Shown in pieces: positions 8,507 to 17,220 of a stretch of DNA of 61,156 nt. The position numbers were made by a program, and so were the translations under genes. Source of the stretch: an uncultured Bacteroides sp. (GTDB lineage: Bacteria; Bacteroidota; Bacteroidia; Bacteroidales; Bacteroidaceae); assembly GCF_910585845.1 (NCBI RefSeq), contig NZ_CAJUHF010000020.1, positions 1-61,156 on the forward strand, given 5' to 3'. The notes below the pieces were generated by a model that saw only the letters and a program-made list of their open reading frames with translations, ran no database searches and had not been told where the DNA came from. Within the stretch, counting starts at the first letter, position 1. Every line of letters begins with the position of its first letter.

Positions 8507-9562
8507 ATGAAAAGGACAGTGGCGAGCATGCTATGTGCTTGTTTTGCGTTAGCCGGCCATGCGCAGGAGAACGTGCCTTTATCGTTGAAAGCCGAGGTCA
8601 GGATAGACTATCAGTTAGAGAAAGTGGACGGAGTGACGGACCACAGCCATACGGGTTTCGACGGAAAATTTCTTAATCTAAGGTTAGACGGTCGTATTAC
8701 TTCTTCATTATCTTATTCGTGGAGGCAGCGGCTGAATAAAAATCATCAGAATCAGAGTTTTTGGGATGCCACGGACTGGGCTTATATCGTCTATGAGCTG
8801 GGTGAAGGGCAGTGGAACCTGTCGGCAGGAAAACAAGTTGTCGGTATCGGAGGTTATGAGTACGACCGTGCACCGATAGATCTCTATTCTTGTTCGGAGT
8901 TTTGGAATAATATCCCTTGTTACCAGATGGGTGGAAGCGTCACCTTCCGTTCGCGCAACGGACGCGACCAATGGATGGCACAGTTCTGTGAGAGTCCTTT
9001 CCAGTCGGTGCATCCGGAGAGTGAGATGTTTGCCTATAATCTGATGTGGATGGGTAAGCACGGTTGCTTAAGTACGCTTTACTCGGCAAATATGATAGAG
9101 TATGCTCCTGGGCGATTTATCAATTATCTGGCACTGGGACACCGGATTGAATTGGGCAACGTGGCTGTAGAACTCGATTTGATGAACCGTGCAGCCGATC
9201 ATCAGGTGTTTCTGTTGAGAGACTGTTCGGTGATGGGTGAGGTAGCGTGGCGTTGTTCCGAGAAGCTACAGTTGTTTGGCAAGGTGACTTATGATGTGAA
9301 CCGCACGAATGGCGGGGACGGAGGGCGAGTGGCGGACTATTGTGTCATGCCTGGTACTGAACTGACCATGTATGGGGGCGGACTGGAGTATTTCCCGCTT
9401 AAAAAGAATCGCGACTTGAGGTTTCATGCCACCTGTTTCTACACTACCGGTCGCAACGGCAATCCCGAAGGTGCGCGCCTCGACAAACAATTGACCGGAC
9501 AGGCTGGTGTGACGTGGCGTCTTGATCTCTTTGCTTTGACTAACAGGTTACTGAAACATTAA
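8507..9562 (+). CDS. outer-membrane beta-barrel protein, OprO/OprP porin-like
   Basis: 351 aa with a cleavable Sec signal peptide (hydrophobic to about residue 19, AGHAQ cleavage region). The rest alternates polar and hydrophobic residues with many aromatics (LSYSWRQRL, WDATDWAYIVYEL, WNLSAGKQVVG), as in 16-strand porins of the phosphate-selective family. The motif around GKQVVGIGGYEYDRAP is typical of that family's constriction region, but the substrate cannot be read. It is followed 23 bp later by an inner-membrane protein, so the pair may move one small solute across both membranes; that is inference. Confidence 0.7.
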   Translation: MKRTVASMLCACFALAGHAQENVPLSLKAEVRIDYQLEKVDGVTDHSHTGFDGKFLNLRLDGRITSSLSYSWRQRLNKNHQNQSFWDATDWAYIVYELGEGQWNLSAGKQVVGIGGYEYDRAPIDLYSCSEFWNNIPCYQMGGSVTFRSRNGRDQWMAQFCESPFQSVHPESEMFAYNLMWMGKHGCLSTLYSANMIEYAPGRFINYLALGHRIELGNVAVELDLMNRAADHQVFLLRDCSVMGEVAWRCSEKLQLFGKVTYDVNRTNGGDGGRVADYCVMPGTELTMYGGGLEYFPLKKNRDLRFHATCFYTTGRNGNPEGARLDKQLTGQAGVTWRLDLFALTNRLLKH

Positions 9563-9585
9563 ATATTCTTCAATATATCACTGAT

Positions 9586-10749
9586 ATGAAAAACGATTGT
9601 CGTCAAGGCTGGACAAGATTTATCCCTCAGGGAATTCCTTGTCTACTCATTGTATTTGCCTTGTTTGCTTACTTGTCTTCGGTGATGGGGCTTCCCAACA
9701 TGCTGAACACCATCATGAAGACTGCTCATGATTTGTTGCTCAATACCGTATTCTACCTGATGGGCATCTGTGTCATTACCGGTGCCATAGGTCGGTTGTT
9801 CGTAGAATTTGGTGTAGTGAACCTGCTGGAACGTTTGCTCCGTCCGTTAATGCGTCCGCTCTTTCACCTGCCGGGTGTGGCATCTTTGGGAGCGGTGATG
9901 ACGTTCCTTTCGGATAACCCAGCCATCATCTCCCTGTCGCAGGACAAGCGTTTTTGTAGTTACTTCAAGAAGTATCAGTATATCTCACTGACCAATTTCG
10001 GTACGGCATTCGGTATGGGATTGCTGGTGATTGTCTTCATGGTGGGGCAAGGTTATTATGCGGCACCTTTTATCGGACTGTTCGGTGCTTTCTGCGGATG
10101 TATCGTCTCTACTCGACTGATGCAGCGTTTTGTACTGAAAGCCTATCCTCGCTATGCCACCGAGGCTGCATATACCGAGGATGAGGAGGATGCGGCGACT
10201 GATGCAGATGATGCGAATGCCGCGAACGGGAAGTCTCTCTTCTTGCGTACGCTCGATTCGTTGCTCGATGGCGGACGTACGGGAGTTGACGTGGGTATTG
10301 CCATCATTCCGGGTGTGTTGGTCATCTCTACTTTCGTGATGATCCTTACTTTCGGACCTGCCGCCGACGGTGCCTATACGGGTGCTGCCTATCAGGGAGT
10401 TGAATTGCTACCGTGGCTGGCAGGGCAGGTGAACATCATCTTCGAGTGGCTGTTCGGGTTTACAGATCCGCATTTGGTGGCGTTTCCTATCACGGCACTG
10501 GGAGCTGTAGGGGCAGCGTTGAGTCTGGTGCCTAACTTTATCGAGCAAGGTTGGGTAGATGGAAATGCAATTGCCGTGTTTACTGCCATCGGTATGTGCT
10601 GGAGCGGTTATTTGAGTACGCATACGGCTATGCTCGACTCGCTGGGCTATCGGGAGTTGACGTCGAAAGCCATCTTGGCGCATACCGTGGGAGGTATCGC
10701 GGCAGCTGTCGTGGCGCACTTGGCATATATGTTATACGCTTGCTTCTGA
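9586..10749 (+). CDS. inner-membrane nucleoside-recognition (Gate) domain protein
   Basis: 387-aa polytopic membrane protein with about eight to ten helices. Two Gate-type cores are visible: FGVVNLLERLLRPLMRPLFHLPG leading to TFLSDNPAI, and a second near LLPWLAGQVNIIFEWLFGFTDP. The pattern fits the YjiH/CD0519-like membrane proteins with a nucleoside-recognition domain. An acidic linker (about 190-205, DEEDAATDADDANA) separates the halves. The substrate of the family is not established. It is co-transcribed with the porin and ends at a strong hairpin terminator. Confidence 0.75.
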   Translation: MKNDCRQGWTRFIPQGIPCLLIVFALFAYLSSVMGLPNMLNTIMKTAHDLLLNTVFYLMGICVITGAIGRLFVEFGVVNLLERLLRPLMRPLFHLPGVASLGAVMTFLSDNPAIISLSQDKRFCSYFKKYQYISLTNFGTAFGMGLLVIVFMVGQGYYAAPFIGLFGAFCGCIVSTRLMQRFVLKAYPRYATEAAYTEDEEDAATDADDANAANGKSLFLRTLDSLLDGGRTGVDVGIAIIPGVLVISTFVMILTFGPAADGAYTGAAYQGVELLPWLAGQVNIIFEWLFGFTDPHLVAFPITALGAVGAALSLVPNFIEQGWVDGNAIAVFTAIGMCWSGYLSTHTAMLDSLGYRELTSKAILAHTVGGIAAAVVAHLAYMLYACF

Positions 10750-10792
10750 TGAACATGGGTAAGGCGGATAGCGTACTCTGACGGAATAATAT

Positions 10793-10845
10793 AAATGACC
10801 ACAGATAAGCGTTATTGAATGTCAATAACCTGTCTGTGGTCATTT
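10793..10845 (+). terminator. strong hairpin terminator after the transporter gene
   Basis: AAATGACCACAGA pairs with TCTGTGGTCATTT, with an inner GTTATTG/CAATAAC stem. It lies between convergent genes and may serve both. Confidence 0.75.
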
Positions 10846-10909
10846 TGGTATTATGTCGGTGCCAGTTGCCATGTCCGGCGGATAATGCCGGGGCGGGGTA
10901 GAACCCCGA

Positions 10910-12646
10910 TTATTGGTAGATCACCTGTATCTTTTCTGTATTCTTTTCGTCTCCTCGGTCGGTTTTTTGTATCCAGCGGCCGGTGTTGTCGTATTCATAA
11001 TAGGCATTGCTGTCTATTTGGTTGCCGAACTCGTCGTAGAGGAAGATAAGCGAACCGTTGGTCTTTTCGTTGCTCACCAGAAGTTTTTCGAACGAAATCC
11101 GGGTCAGATATCCGTAGGCATCATACTCATACTGGTCTATCTGCCTGCTCACCTGCGTAGGGAGCGGATCTTTGTCCAGTGGGAATGTCTCTTCTTTCTT
11201 CACCAACTTTCCTTTCTTGTCATATTGGTTGAAGATGGATGATTGCCGTATGTTCTTCTCGAAGTTGATCTCTTCTGTCAACAGATTGAACTTCGGGTGA
11301 TACTTTCTTACGATCAGTTTTCCGTTCTGGTAGGCAGTAGAGTCGGTGAGAATGATGCCCAGCGTGCTGTATGTACGGCGACGTTTGTAGACCTCTTTCA
11401 TGCCTCGCTGGTTCACTTGCACTTCTTCTACGCAATGTCCTTGCGCGTCATAAAGGAAGTTGGTCTGCAATGTCGTAGTCCCTCTCTCTTCCACAGTCTC
11501 CTTGATGCTCACCAGTCTGCCGTTCTCATCATACATATAGGTCTTCTGCACTGTCTTTCCGTTTCTCGTCTCATTCGACTTCATCAGTACACCTTTACTG
11601 TAAGACTGTATGATGTTCGGATTGCTCCACACCAGTTGCTGTTCAAAGGGTTGACGCAACAGGTTTGCCTTGTCGCGGAACTCTTTATATTTGTGTGTCT
11701 TCAGATACTCTCTGATAAGCTCCAGTTTGCTGGCTGCATTCACTTCGAGTTTCAACACCTCATAGTCGATGCTGTCTTTCTTATATTCCAGTGTTCCGGC
11801 ATGCTTCCTGTCGGCAGGTTGAAGGTAGGGAGACTGTTCGTACTCCGTTATGGCTTGTTTGATGGAAGCTACGGCTTGCGCTTTGCAGATGTTTCCATAC
11901 AGATAGTCGTCGTAGAGCGAGACTGCCTGATCCATACCTTCCCGTTTGGTGCGTCCTCCGAAGAAAGTATTGAGGCGTTCGTGGTCGAAAAAGCGCTTGA
12001 AGTTACTGCTTGAGGGAGATGTCTTTACGGTTTGCAACAACAGGCGGTTGTACTCTACCATCGCCTCCTGCTTGTGTTTCCCCTCTGCATACTCCTCCAT
12101 GTAGCGTTCACACTTCGGTATGTTCTTATTGTGCATGAAGTCTTTCCATAGTTCTTCTTCATGGATCTGTAACAGATGGCTTTTGACCTCGTCCGACAGT
12201 TCGTACCCCGATGCCTTCACCGCTTCGACCAACGATCCTGAGTAGATCAGCTTATTGGGATACTCGTCCAACGTAGCGTTGATGCAGTTCTCCATCCGTT
12301 TTCTTAGTTCGCCGGCATCCACTTCCGCTCCCTGGCAGATGGCAAGGAAATTACCTTTAGTGGCGGTCATGTATGCCTGAAAATACTCTTTGGCTACGGC
12401 TACTTCCTGCTGGTTCCACATTTGGTCACACAACTCTATCAACTTCAACTCCGCTTCGAAAGCGGCTGCGGTCTCAGCGTCCAGCTTGTCACGATTCTTT
12501 GCGAACTTCTCGTTCTCGTTGTTTACAAGCAGTTTCAAGAGTTTTTCTACTTTGCTTTGTTTCTGTGCCGCCATCGGCGATGCACACAAGAATGCCAACA
12601 GGCAAATAAAAGGAATATTAAGTCTCCTATTTTTTACTGATTCCAT
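10910..12646 (-). CDS. secreted protein with RHS/YD-like repeats, function unknown
   Basis: 578 aa with a Sec signal peptide (about 1-27, FICLLAFLCASPMAAQ). The first 300 residues are helical and polar with no match I recognise. The C-terminal half carries several RHS/YD-like units: YDENGRLVSIKE, YDAQGHCVEEV, YDKKGKLVKKE, YDAYGYLTRIS, YDEFGNQIDS and YDNTGRWIQKT. Such repeats form beta shells in large toxins, but this protein lacks the core domain and a toxin tip. It is more likely a periplasmic or surface protein. Its upstream region overlaps the uvrD promoter. Confidence 0.7.
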   Translation of the reverse strand: MESVKNRRLNIPFICLLAFLCASPMAAQKQSKVEKLLKLLVNNENEKFAKNRDKLDAETAAAFEAELKLIELCDQMWNQQEVAVAKEYFQAYMTATKGNFLAICQGAEVDAGELRKRMENCINATLDEYPNKLIYSGSLVEAVKASGYELSDEVKSHLLQIHEEELWKDFMHNKNIPKCERYMEEYAEGKHKQEAMVEYNRLLLQTVKTSPSSSNFKRFFDHERLNTFFGGRTKREGMDQAVSLYDDYLYGNICKAQAVASIKQAITEYEQSPYLQPADRKHAGTLEYKKDSIDYEVLKLEVNAASKLELIREYLKTHKYKEFRDKANLLRQPFEQQLVWSNPNIIQSYSKGVLMKSNETRNGKTVQKTYMYDENGRLVSIKETVEERGTTTLQTNFLYDAQGHCVEEVQVNQRGMKEVYKRRRTYSTLGIILTDSTAYQNGKLIVRKYHPKFNLLTEEINFEKNIRQSSIFNQYDKKGKLVKKEETFPLDKDPLPTQVSRQIDQYEYDAYGYLTRISFEKLLVSNEKTNGSLIFLYDEFGNQIDSNAYYEYDNTGRWIQKTDRGDEKNTEKIQVIYQ

Positions 12647-12675
12647 ATTTAAATATAATATTAATGGGAGTAAGA

Positions 12676-12708
12676 TTGTACAAATATAAAAAGATTATTT
12701 TAATTTTG
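12676..12708 (+). promoter_or_regulatory. promoter of the UvrD-type helicase gene
   Basis: -33 TTG (12676-12678) and -7 TAATTTTG (12701-12708), spacer 22 bp, slightly long. The ATG is at 12714, so the mRNA would have almost no leader. Confidence 0.5.
12681..12688 (-). promoter_or_regulatory. -7 box for the RHS-like protein gene
   Basis: CAAATATA on the plus strand reads TATATTTG on the minus strand, 35 bp before the start codon. No good -33 box was found. It lies inside the uvrD promoter, so the two may compete. Confidence 0.45.
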
Positions 12709-12713
12709 CATAT

Positions 12714-15101
12714 ATGAATACAAAATATCTCGAAGAATTGAACGAAGGGCAGCGTGCTGCGGTGCTTTATTGCGACGGTCCTTCGCTGGTCATAGCAGGT
12801 GCAGGATCAGGAAAGACACGGGTATTGACCTACAAGATAACCCATCTGCTATCGAATGGCTATCAGCCTTGGAACCTGTTGGCTCTGACTTTCACTAACA
12901 AGGCTGCCCGTGAAATGAAAGAACGTATCGCTCGGCAAGTGGGTGAACAGTGTGCACGCCACCTATGGATGGGTACGTTCCACTCCATTTTCCTGCGCAT
13001 CCTTCATGCCGAAGCGGCAACCTTGGGTTTCACTTCCCAGTTTACCATCTACGATACTGCCGATAGCAAAAGTCTGCTGCATTCCATTATAAAGGAAATG
13101 GGACTGGACGATAAAATCTACAAACCCGGCAGCGTGCAATCGCGCATATCCAACGCCAAGAACCATCTCTTGTCGCCAGCCTCATACGCCGCCGACAAGG
13201 AAATCTATAATGCAGACTGTGTAGCCAAGATGCCCGCCGTCCGCGATATTTACCGTCGTTATAGCGAACGTTGCCGCCAAGCGGATGCGATGGACTTCGA
13301 TGACTTGCTCTTCTATACCTTTATCCTCTTCCGCGACCATCCTGCCGTGTTGGAACGCTATCGCGAACAATTCCGCTACATCCTCGTGGACGAGTATCAA
13401 GATACCAACTACGCGCAACATAGCATCGTACTGCAACTCGCTTCGCAACACCGCCATGTCTGTGTGGTAGGCGACGACGCGCAAAGCATCTATTCCTTCC
13501 GGGGTGCGAATATCGACAATATCCTCTACTTCACGAAAGTCTATCCGGGAACGAAAGTCTTCAAGCTCGAACAGAACTACCGGTCTACACAAACCATTGT
13601 CCGTGCTGCCAATAGCTTGATAGAAAAGAACCAGTGGCAGATACGCAAAGAGGTCTTCACTGAAAAGGAACAGGGAGAAGCGATAGGTGTTTTCCGTGCA
13701 TACAGCGACGTTGAGGAGGGAGACATTGTCATTAATGCGCTCGCACGGTTGCGCCGAACCGAGCACTATGCCTATTCCGATTTTGCCATCCTCTACCGAA
13801 CCAATGCGCAAAGCCGTATCTTCGAAGAGGCACTGCGTAAGCAGAACATGCCTTACCGCATCTACGGAGGTCTGTCGTTCTATCAGCGCAAGGAGATAAA
13901 AGATGTGATAGCCTATTTTCGTCTGGTCGTCAATCCCAATGATGAAGAAGCGTTCAAGCGTATCATCAATTACCCCATGCGCGGCATCGGCAATACGACT
14001 GTCAGCAAAATCATAGCCGCCGCTACAGAAAATAACGTCAGCCTATGGACGGTGCTTTGCGATCCTACGGCATACGGAGTAGATTTCAATAAGGGTACAT
14101 TGGCAAAGTTACAACGTTTCCGCGAGTTGATAGACGGATTCATCGAAGGCGTGGCGACGAAGAACGCATATGAACTCGGCAGTGAAATCATCCGTGGTTC
14201 CGGCATCATCAATGAAGTCTGTCAGGACAACTCACCGGAGAACCTGAGCCGTAAGGAAAATGTCGAAGAACTGGCGAACGGTATGAGCGATTTCTGCTCC
14301 ATGCGTATGGAAGAGGGTAACACCAACATCTTCCTGACGGACTTCCTTTCTGAAGTCTCTCTGCTGACCGACCAGGATTCGGACAAGGACGGAAACGACG
14401 AGAAAGTGACGCTTATGACTGTGCATTCGGCAAAAGGACTGGAATTTAAGAATGTATTTGTAGTGGGTATGGAGGAGAACCTTTTCCCCAGCAGCATGGT
14501 GGGTGAATCGCCTCAGGCCCTGGAGGAGGAAAGACGCTTGTTCTACGTAGCTATCACCCGTGCCGAAGAGCATTGCTTCCTTTCATTTGCCCGTACCCGT
14601 TTCCGCTATGGAAAAATGGAATTTGGCAGTCCCAGCCGCTTCCTGCAAGATATTGATGCCCGTTATCTGCATCTGCCGCAAGAGGTAAGGCGGGCGGACA
14701 GGAGCGATGAGGGAACCGGATATCTCCGTAAAGAGGGTGGTAGTGGGGGATTCTCCCATTCGTCTCAGTCCCGTACTCCGTTTCAACGGTCTGCTACGGA
14801 GACCCAGCAGCGCCCCAAACAGCAAATTATTGCGCCCAGTATTCCGCGCAACCTGAAACGAATAACTCCGTCCGTTTCGGGTGCTTCAGGCGTTACTCCG
14901 TCATCTTCTTCAGGCATTCCTTCTTCTTCCGCTTCGGAAACGACTGTACAGGCAGGGCAGTTCATCGAACATGAACGCTTTGGCTTGGGAGAAGTCATAA
15001 AAGTGGAAGGCAGTGGAGATAATGCCAAGGCAACCATTCATTTCGAGAATGCGGGAGACAAGCAACTCTTATTGCGTTTCGCTCGTTTTAAGATAAAGTA
15101 A
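12714..15101 (+). CDS. ATP-dependent DNA helicase, UvrD/PcrA family
   Basis: Superfamily 1A 3'-5' helicase for nucleotide excision and mismatch repair and for clearing proteins from DNA. The 795-aa product has Walker A AGAGSGKT (about 28-35), TFTNKAAREMKER (motif Ia), VDEYQDT (about 225-231, motif II), GDDAQSIYSFRGA (III), EQNYRST (IV), LMTVHSAKGLEF (V) and YVAITRAEEH (VI). The C-terminal Ser-rich linker and small beta domain (EHERFGLGEVIKVEG) match the RNA-polymerase-binding Tudor-like tail of PcrA. Length is normal for PcrA-like enzymes. The start sits six bases after the -7 box with no visible ribosome-binding site. Confidence 0.92.
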   Translation: MNTKYLEELNEGQRAAVLYCDGPSLVIAGAGSGKTRVLTYKITHLLSNGYQPWNLLALTFTNKAAREMKERIARQVGEQCARHLWMGTFHSIFLRILHAEAATLGFTSQFTIYDTADSKSLLHSIIKEMGLDDKIYKPGSVQSRISNAKNHLLSPASYAADKEIYNADCVAKMPAVRDIYRRYSERCRQADAMDFDDLLFYTFILFRDHPAVLERYREQFRYILVDEYQDTNYAQHSIVLQLASQHRHVCVVGDDAQSIYSFRGANIDNILYFTKVYPGTKVFKLEQNYRSTQTIVRAANSLIEKNQWQIRKEVFTEKEQGEAIGVFRAYSDVEEGDIVINALARLRRTEHYAYSDFAILYRTNAQSRIFEEALRKQNMPYRIYGGLSFYQRKEIKDVIAYFRLVVNPNDEEAFKRIINYPMRGIGNTTVSKIIAAATENNVSLWTVLCDPTAYGVDFNKGTLAKLQRFRELIDGFIEGVATKNAYELGSEIIRGSGIINEVCQDNSPENLSRKENVEELANGMSDFCSMRMEEGNTNIFLTDFLSEVSLLTDQDSDKDGNDEKVTLMTVHSAKGLEFKNVFVVGMEENLFPSSMVGESPQALEEERRLFYVAITRAEEHCFLSFARTRFRYGKMEFGSPSRFLQDIDARYLHLPQEVRRADRSDEGTGYLRKEGGSGGFSHSSQSRTPFQRSATETQQRPKQQIIAPSIPRNLKRITPSVSGASGVTPSSSSGIPSSSASETTVQAGQFIEHERFGLGEVIKVEGSGDNAKATIHFENAGDKQLLLRFARFKIK

Positions 15102-15232
15102 GTGCCTGTTTTCTCCGGCATTTTATGCCTTATCATATATGATGTTATTTTATACTTTATATATAATAAGGTATGAAAGTTTCCGCTTATACTTTATATA
15201 ATGTTATATCAGCTCAAACAAAAGTTATAATT

Positions 15233-16375
15233 ATGATAGATTTCGACCGCTTTCCCTCTCCGTGTTATATCATGGAGGAAGAATTGTTGAGGAAGAACCT
15301 CACACTCATTAAAAGTATCTCCGAACGTGCCGAAGTAGAGTTTATTCTGGCATTCAAGTCATTTGCCATCTGGCGTTCGTTTCCTATATTCAGGGAGTAT
15401 ATAGAGCATTCCACGGCAAGTTCAGTGTATGAGGCACGACTGGCACTGGAAGAATTTGGCAGTAAGGCGCATACCTATTCTCCTGCTTACACCGAAGCCG
15501 ATTTTCCGGAAATCATGCGATGCAGCAGCCACATCACTTTCAACTCGTTGTCTCAATTCAATCGTTTTCACCCCACGGTACTACGCAACGGAGAAGGCAT
15601 CTCATGCGGCATCCGTATCAATCCTGAATATTCGGAGATAGAAACAGAACTTTATAATCCCTGCGCTCCCGGCACCCGCTTCGGCATAACGGCGGACACG
15701 CTGCCCGAAACCCTTCCGGAAGGTATTGACGGTTTCCACTGCCATTGCCATTGCGAATCCTCCTCGTACGAACTGGAACGGACGTTGCAACATTTGGAAG
15801 AAAAATTCTCCCGTTGGTTTCCGCAAATCAAATGGTTGAATCTGGGCGGTGGCCATTTGGTGACCCGCAAGGACTATGATGTCGAACATCTCATCCGTGT
15901 ATTGAACGGACTCCGTGCTCGCTATCCGCACTTGCGTATTATCTTGGAACCAGGATCAGCCTTTGCTTGGCAAACCGGAGTATTAGCCTCCGAGGTAGTG
16001 GATATTGTGGAAAACCGAGGCATCCGTACCGCTATTCTTAATGTGAGTTTCACTTGCCACATGCCCGATTGCCTGGAGATGCCCTACCAGCCGGTTGTGC
16101 GTGGAGCCGAAATAGGGAATAATGGCGGCAGCTATGTCTATCGTTTGGGCGGCAATTCGTGTCTGAGCGGCGATTATATGGGAGACTGGAGCTTCGATCA
16201 TGAATTGCAAATCGGCGAACGGATCGTCTTTGAAGATATGATTCACTACACGATCGTAAAGACGAATATGTTCAACGGAATCCACCATCCAGCCATCGCC
16301 ATGTGGACGAAAGAGGGAAAAGCTGAAATATTCAGGCAATTTTTTTATGAAAATTATCGGGATAGAAATAGCTGA
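15233..16375 (+). CDS. nspC: carboxynorspermidine decarboxylase
   Basis: PLP enzyme that decarboxylates carboxynorspermidine or carboxyspermidine, the last step of the aspartate-semialdehyde route to (nor)spermidine. 380 aa, the usual length. The PLP lysine is K42 in LAFKSFAIW. Also visible are HCHCESSSYELERTL (glycine/His region), LNLGGGHLVTRKDY, LEPGSAFAWQTG (phosphate binding) and SCLSGDYMGDW (catalytic Cys). The start MIDFDRFPSPCYI matches the family; the earlier in-frame ATG at 15173 adds an atypical leader. The partner dehydrogenase gene is not adjacent. Confidence 0.9.
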   Translation: MIDFDRFPSPCYIMEEELLRKNLTLIKSISERAEVEFILAFKSFAIWRSFPIFREYIEHSTASSVYEARLALEEFGSKAHTYSPAYTEADFPEIMRCSSHITFNSLSQFNRFHPTVLRNGEGISCGIRINPEYSEIETELYNPCAPGTRFGITADTLPETLPEGIDGFHCHCHCESSSYELERTLQHLEEKFSRWFPQIKWLNLGGGHLVTRKDYDVEHLIRVLNGLRARYPHLRIILEPGSAFAWQTGVLASEVVDIVENRGIRTAILNVSFTCHMPDCLEMPYQPVVRGAEIGNNGGSYVYRLGGNSCLSGDYMGDWSFDHELQIGERIVFEDMIHYTIVKTNMFNGIHHPAIAMWTKEGKAEIFRQFFYENYRDRNS

Positions 16376-16445
16376 GAATCAAAAGAATGATGCGCTGACA
16401 GAGGTAGAGCCGCAAATTTAACTACAAAAAAAATAGCCGGAACGC

Positions 16446-16475
16446 TTGCTAGTTTAAATAAAATGCCTACCTTTG
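16446..16475 (+). promoter_or_regulatory. promoter of the tRNA array
   Basis: -33 TTG (16446-16448), 19-bp spacer, -7 TACCTTTG (16468-16475). Transcription would start about 5 nt before the first tRNA-Gly. Confidence 0.75.
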
Positions 16476-16486
16476 CAACCGCAATC

Positions 16487-16559
16487 GCGGAAATAGCTCA
16501 GTTGGTAGAGCATAACCTTGCCAAGGTTAGGGTCGCGAGTTCGAGTCTCGTTTTCCGCT
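16487..16559 (+). tRNA. tRNA-Gly (anticodon GCC), copy 1
   Basis: 73-nt cloverleaf: acceptor GCGGAAA/TTTCCGC, D-arm GCTC, anticodon loop TTGCCAA, T-arm with GTTCGAGTC, discriminator T. CCA is not encoded. It is identical to the copies at 16807 and 17020. Confidence 0.95.
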
Positions 16560-16585
16560 CAATTACATAGATTGCGATTACCTAT

Positions 16586-16667
16586 GCCCAGGTGGCGGAA
16601 TTGGTAGACGCGCACGTTTCAGGTGCGTGTGTCGAGAGGCATGCAGGTTCGAGTCCTGTTCTGGGCA
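16586..16667 (+). tRNA. tRNA-Leu (anticodon CAG), copy 1
   Basis: 82-nt class II tRNA with a long variable arm. Acceptor GCCCAGG pairs with TCTGGGC. The anticodon stem CACGT/GCGTG holds the loop TTCAGGT, giving CAG. It is identical to 16906-16987. Confidence 0.93.
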
Positions 16668-16707
16668 CATAGGTGAAGCAATTGCTCTTTGAAAATGTGA
16701 TAGGTAT

Positions 16708-16791
16708 GGAGAGATGGCGGAATTGGTAGACGCGCTACTTTGAGGGGGTAGTGACAATAATGTCGTGGGAGTTCGAGTCTCCTTCTCTTCA
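16708..16791 (+). tRNA. tRNA-Leu (anticodon GAG)
   Basis: 84-nt class II tRNA. Acceptor GGAGAGA pairs with TCTCTTC. The anticodon loop TTGAGGG gives GAG, and the variable arm is GTGACAATAATGTC. It is the only single-copy member of the array. Confidence 0.93.
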
Positions 16792-16806
16792 CGTGATCAT
16801 CATAAT

Positions 16807-16879
16807 GCGGAAATAGCTCAGTTGGTAGAGCATAACCTTGCCAAGGTTAGGGTCGCGAGTTCGAGTCTCGTTTTCCGCT
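16807..16879 (+). tRNA. tRNA-Gly (anticodon GCC), copy 2
   Basis: Exact copy of 16487-16559; start of the second copy of the 184-bp duplication. Confidence 0.95.
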
Positions 16880-16905
16880 CAATTACATAGATTGCGATTA
16901 CCTAT

Positions 16906-16987
16906 GCCCAGGTGGCGGAATTGGTAGACGCGCACGTTTCAGGTGCGTGTGTCGAGAGGCATGCAGGTTCGAGTCCTGTTCTGGGCA
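16906..16987 (+). tRNA. tRNA-Leu (anticodon CAG), copy 2
   Basis: Exact copy of 16586-16667, including the spacer that precedes it. Confidence 0.93.
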
Positions 16988-17019
16988 CATTCTTCTTTGT
17001 GAAAAAGGAGTCATCAGTT

Positions 17020-17092
17020 GCGGAAATAGCTCAGTTGGTAGAGCATAACCTTGCCAAGGTTAGGGTCGCGAGTTCGAGTCTCGTTTTCCGCT
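17020..17092 (+). tRNA. tRNA-Gly (anticodon GCC), copy 3
   Basis: Third identical Gly tRNA. Its flanks differ from the other two copies. It is the last gene of the array, with a terminator 33 bp downstream. Confidence 0.95.
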
Positions 17093-17124
17093 CCATCCTC
17101 GTAGTAGTTGGTGATTAATGATTT

Positions 17125-17158
17125 AAGGCTTGTAACATTACGTTATGAGCCTTTTTTT
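17125..17158 (+). terminator. terminator of the tRNA array
   Basis: AAGGCT (17125-17130) pairs with AGCCTT, followed by a run of seven T. Confidence 0.8.
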
Positions 17159-17220
17159 ATTTCCTGAAATTACTTTCTCGCCATTGGCAAAATAATGTGT
17201 GGCAGTAAGAAAGACGGAAT

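Larger units (their letters stand above)
16487..16990 (+). repeat. 184-bp exact direct repeat carrying tRNA-Gly and tRNA-Leu(CAG)
   Basis: Positions 16487-16670 and 16807-16990 are identical, including the 26-bp spacer between the tRNAs, and are offset by 320 bp. tRNA-Leu(GAG) lies between the copies. Confidence 0.92.

Noticed and set aside
11243..12013. Long plus-strand open frame (256 aa) opposite the RHS-like gene
   Set aside because: It is antisense to a well-supported gene, lacks homology features and has no promoter; it is a shadow frame.
10910..12646. RHS toxin with immunity gene
   Set aside because: No C-terminal toxin tip, no VgrG/PAAR and no small immunity gene beside it.
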